NCBI GenBank assembly: GCA_021821705.1
Contig: JAKACE010000066.1
Location: 1 to 8,165, forward strand
Direction of reading: 5' to 3'
Origin: Actinomycetes bacterium
Lineage (GTDB): Bacteria; Actinomycetota; Acidimicrobiia; Acidimicrobiales; Palsa-688
DNA length: 8,165 nt
Shown here: in pieces, positions 6,409 through 8,165 of the stretch
How the letters are laid out: the number at the start of each line of letters is the position of its first letter
How positions within the stretch are numbered: position 1 is the first letter of the stretch
Made by a program: the position numbers and the translations under genes
Notes under the pieces: model-generated
The model's database searches: none
What the model was told of the DNA's origin: nothing
The model's input: only the letters and a program-made list of their open reading frames with translations

Positions 6409-6494
6409 CGGCGGTCAGTCCGTGGCGGCGGTCAGGGCCGTGGCGGCGGTCAGGCCGTTGCGGCGGTCAGGCCGTTGCGGCAGTCAGGCCGTGA
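6409..6494. repeat. Five tandem copies of a ~17-bp unit across the 3' end of the VC0807-like gene
   Basis: The units are 6409-6425, 6426-6443 (18 bases), 6444-6460, 6461-6477 and 6478-6494. The two central units are identical: CGGCGGTCAGGCCGTTG. The fifth contains the stop of the minus-strand gene (6484-6486), so the other four look like copies of the gene's last codons and stop carried into the 3' flank. Each unit also contains a short dyad (CGG, 5 bases, CCG). The array lies between two convergent genes, where it could fold as a weak bidirectional transcription end, but no classic stem plus T-run is present. Confidence 0.8.
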
Positions 6495-7245
6495 CGGGGA
6501 GCGCCGGAACGGCGACGACGGGCAGCTCCGTGGTCGGGGTGTCGTGTGCCAGTTCCTGGTTGTGGCGGGTCAGGCCGCGCCGGAACCACCAGGACGAGAG
6601 CACCACGCCCCCGACGGTGAGCACCGAGGACAACCCGGTCTTGGCCACCAGGTAGGTGGCGAGGGGAACGTTCAGTAGCAGAGCGATCGTCCCGGCTGCG
6701 TTGGCGAGGCTCACGAGTGCCCACAGGAGGCTGATGCGGATGAACAGCTTGCGGATCCTCGGGCGCTTCACGAAGGCGGGCGGCAGGGCCACGAAGTCGT
6801 GGGCCAGCTTCTCGGCCAGGGGCCTCCCGAGAGGGACCGAGAGCAGGAAGGCACCTCCGACCAGGGCAGTGGCCAGGGATGGCTGGAGGAAGTAGACGAA
6901 AAGGCTGTGGCCACTGGCCAGCGCCAGCAGCGAGCGTGCCGTCAGCGCCACCGTAGAGATGAGCAGCAGGCCGGGAAGGCGCTCGTGGCGCCACGCCCGG
7001 CGCACCAGGGCCAGGTAGTTCCAGGCCAGCGCGGCCAGTATCGCTCCGGTCGGGCCCAGCAAGGCCAGGGCGGCGTAGAAGAGGCCGAGCGGTGCCAGGG
7101 TGGCTTCGACGACCTGGGGAGCAGCGCGGCGAGCGAGGTCCCGCAGGCGCGGCATCTCGAAGTGATGATGGTCCACGTTATTGGCTCGGCTCCTGCCGCC
7201 GTTGCTTGAGCGGGCGACACCGGCGGTGGCGGTGCTGCTTGCCAT
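6484..7245 (-). CDS. Multi-pass membrane protein, VC0807-like family
   Basis: From ATG 7245 the product is 253 residues with about six hydrophobic segments (roughly 44-60, 63-82, 93-110, 116-139, 169-191 and 195-217). The part from YFLQPSLATALVGGAFL (118-134) through PLGRPLAEKLAHDF (138-151), then RKLFIRISLLWALVSL and a last helix, resembles the VC0807-type membrane proteins of unknown function. That match is from recall of the pattern, so it is moderate. The frame stays open upstream to GTG 7377, but third-position GC falls there and the peptide becomes Arg-rich, so that extension is unlikely. ATG 7155 (MPRLRDLARR, 223 residues) or GTG 7176 are alternatives; none has a strong ribosome site. 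The first 43 residues are Ser/Ala-rich with a His triplet (26-28). The gene converges on the DegV gene and ends within a tandem repeat array. I know no established function. Confidence 0.7.
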   Translation of the reverse strand: MASSTATAGVARSSNGGRSRANNVDHHHFEMPRLRDLARRAAPQVVEATLAPLGLFYAALALLGPTGAILAALAWNYLALVRRAWRHERLPGLLLISTVALTARSLLALASGHSLFVYFLQPSLATALVGGAFLLSVPLGRPLAEKLAHDFVALPPAFVKRPRIRKLFIRISLLWALVSLANAAGTIALLLNVPLATYLVAKTGLSSVLTVGGVVLSSWWFRRGLTRHNQELAHDTPTTELPVVAVPALPVTA

Positions 7246-7571
7246 CGTGGCTGGTCGGAGCGGGGGTGAGGGGCGGGTGGCGCCAAGCGTGATGCCATCG
7301 GTCAGGTGCCCGGTTTTCGCGTTGTGCAGCGTTCGTCTTCTCCGGCGTTTCGGGAACGGTCTGGAGTCGGTGCGCACCTGGGCGGCGGGGCAGTCCGGTC
7401 GCGGTGCACAAGAGGCTTGTAAGTACGATCCTGGCGCGTCCGGGACGGCTACGAGGATCCGCTCACAGCCCTGGACCGGGACGTTCAGGAAAGTCTCAGG
7501 TACGAGCGACGGTCCGGGCCGGGCCCGAGGTGGTGCAAACTGGCAGCGCCACGGCCGGTTCCCGCACTAAC
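7246..7571. other. Divergent non-coding region between two membrane-protein genes
   Basis: About 330 bases carry no convincing gene. Frames that cross it show mixed third-position base use and are shadows or extensions. It must contain the promoters of the leftward VC0807-like gene and the rightward YbhN-like gene. Visible sites are a perfect 10-bp palindrome GGTGCGCACC (7369-7378), the 13-base dyad ACAAGAGGCTTGT (7408-7420), a TACGAT hexamer (7424-7429) fitting a -10 box for rightward transcription, and a GC-rich dyad CGGGC-CGG-GCCCG (7515-7527). I could not find a matching -35 for TACGAT. Confidence 0.5.
7408..7420. promoter_or_regulatory. Operator-like dyad beside a candidate -10 box
   Basis: ACAAG-AGG-CTTGT is a perfect 5-base inverted repeat with a 3-base centre, in an A/T-richer island of an otherwise GC-rich region. 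It ends four bases before TACGAT (7424-7429). It could be a repressor or activator site. The ten bases AGGCTTGTAA (7413-7422) also occur, on the other strand, at 4709-4700 upstream of the RodZ-C-like gene. Confidence 0.35.
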
Positions 7572-8165
7572 GTGCCTGTCGGAGTGCGGTCCACGTCGGG
7601 TAGAGGCGCCGAGGGCGGGAGCCCGGGTAGGGTCGGCGCGTCCCCCGCGGCGTACGCCGAGGACGGCGGGAGGCCCGGGCGCCGCCCGCACGGGGCCGTC
7701 CGTGAGGCCCGCACAGCGGCCCACCGGCGGGCAAAGAAGGCCCTGAGGTGGGTGCTGGAGATCGCCGTACTGGGCGCCGCCGCCATCTTCGTCCTGCTTC
7801 GTGCCGGTGGCAACGAGGGCCGGGTCGGCGCCGTCTTCGACCACCTGCACTGGCACTGGCTCTTCGTCTCGCTCGGGGCCGAGGCGGTCTCGATCACGGC
7901 CCTTTCGTGGCTTCAACAGAAGATCCTCCAGGTGGGGCAGCTGCCGGTCCGGGTGCGAGACCTTCTCCCGGTGACGATGGCCAGCAACGCCGTGGCTCAG
8001 TCGCTGCCCGCCGGCAGCCTTTTCGCTGAGGGCTACGCATTCCGCCAGTACCAGCGCCTCGGGGCCAGCCGGGCACTGGGGGTGTGGGCCGAGCTCTCGG
8101 CCGGTGCGATCGCCTCCGCCGCGCTCGCCGCTGTCGCCACAGCCGGAGCTGCCATGGTGGGGTCG
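7572..8165 (+). CDS. Flippase-like integral membrane protein, LPG_synthase_TM / UPF0104 (YbhN) family, N-terminal part
   Basis: The reading frame is open through the right edge, giving 198 residues from GTG 7572. A polar, Arg/Gly-rich cytoplasmic leader (1-52) ends in the basic cluster HRRAKKALRW. Then come hydrophobic segments at about 60-77, 91-115 and 166-198. NAVAQSLPAGSLFAEGYAFRQYQRLGASRAL (139-169) corresponds to the family's hallmark region, a LPGG-like turn followed by a chain of the form YLFRQL...GASR. Members are multi-pass proteins related to the flippase half of MprF, and some act on lipids or lipid-linked sugars. Substrate cannot be told here. The start is uncertain: GTG 7584 is close by and GTG 7530 or 7533 lie upstream. 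None has a clear ribosome site. The remaining roughly half or more of the protein lies outside the window. Confidence 0.8.
   Translation, partial: MPVGVRSTSGRGAEGGSPGRVGASPAAYAEDGGRPGRRPHGAVREARTAAHRRAKKALRWVLEIAVLGAAAIFVLLRAGGNEGRVGAVFDHLHWHWLFVSLGAEAVSITALSWLQQKILQVGQLPVRVRDLLPVTMASNAVAQSLPAGSLFAEGYAFRQYQRLGASRALGVWAELSAGAIASAALAAVATAGAAMVGS

Noticed and set aside
6409..6494. Tandem units considered as a CRISPR array
   Set aside because: The units abut each other with no unique spacers, and no cas gene is nearby.
6386..6655. Small plus-strand frame starting with a GTGA overlap at the DegV stop
   Set aside because: The overlap looks operon-like, but the peptide is just the translated tandem repeat followed by antisense of the VC0807-like gene, with no supporting domain.
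7246..7377. Upstream extension of the VC0807-like gene to GTG 7377
   Set aside because: Third-position GC drops and the peptide is Arg-rich and polar, which looks like untranslated promoter DNA that happens to be open.
7515..7527. CGGGC-CGG-GCCCG dyad considered as a terminator
   Set aside because: The stem is short, no T-run follows, and it lies upstream of a gene between divergent units, where a terminator is not expected.
7485..7916. Minus-strand frame of 143 codons at the right end
   Set aside because: It is antisense to the YbhN-like gene, whose frame shows membrane helices and family motifs; the shadow has none.

Overview
The window is strongly GC-rich, with G or C at most third codon positions and many long antisense shadow frames. 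It reads as a piece of a high-GC Gram-positive chromosome. The split glycine dehydrogenase (two genes, gcvPA and gcvPB) differs from the single-chain GcvP of Streptomyces and Mycobacterium. Together with a RodZ-C-type membrane protein and a divergent PlsY, it makes a deep actinobacterial lineage such as Acidimicrobiia my best guess. That placement is inference, not something the sequence proves.

Left part (1-3274, + strand): a tightly overlapping glycine cleavage operon. It holds the 3' end of gcvT (T-protein), then gcvPA and gcvPB (the two P-protein subunits). The genes overlap by 8 and 4 bases, so translation is probably coupled. gcvH and lpd are not in the window. gcvPB overlaps tail-to-tail by 14 bases with the next gene, so there is no room for a separate intergenic terminator.

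Middle part (3261-6389): a minus-strand gene encodes a 467-residue membrane-anchored protein with a very long proline/alanine-rich linker and a C-terminal RodZ-C-like (DUF4115) domain. A 121-base divergent control region with a 16-bp direct repeat separates it from a plus-strand pair. That pair is a divergent PlsY-like acyl-phosphate:glycerol-3-phosphate acyltransferase and a DegV/FakB-family fatty-acid-binding protein, joined end to end. The two families act at successive points of one pathway: FakB presents a fatty acid for phosphorylation, and PlsY uses the resulting acyl-phosphate. This makes them a plausible fatty-acid-uptake and phospholipid-synthesis unit. The PlsY-like protein, however, differs from the canonical family at several signature residues.

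Right part (6390-8165): a short tandem repeat array of about 17-bp units covers the stop codon of a minus-strand multi-pass membrane protein (VC0807-like). A non-coding divergent region of about 330 bases follows. The window ends inside a plus-strand gene for a flippase-like integral membrane protein of the LPG_synthase_TM / UPF0104 (YbhN) group. From 3261 to the end, every gene appears to concern the cell envelope or membrane lipids. No rRNA, tRNA, CRISPR array, insertion sequence or phage gene was seen. The best candidates for something undescribed are the HTH-less RodZ-C protein with its repeated PTRALP motifs, and the altered PlsY paired with FakB.
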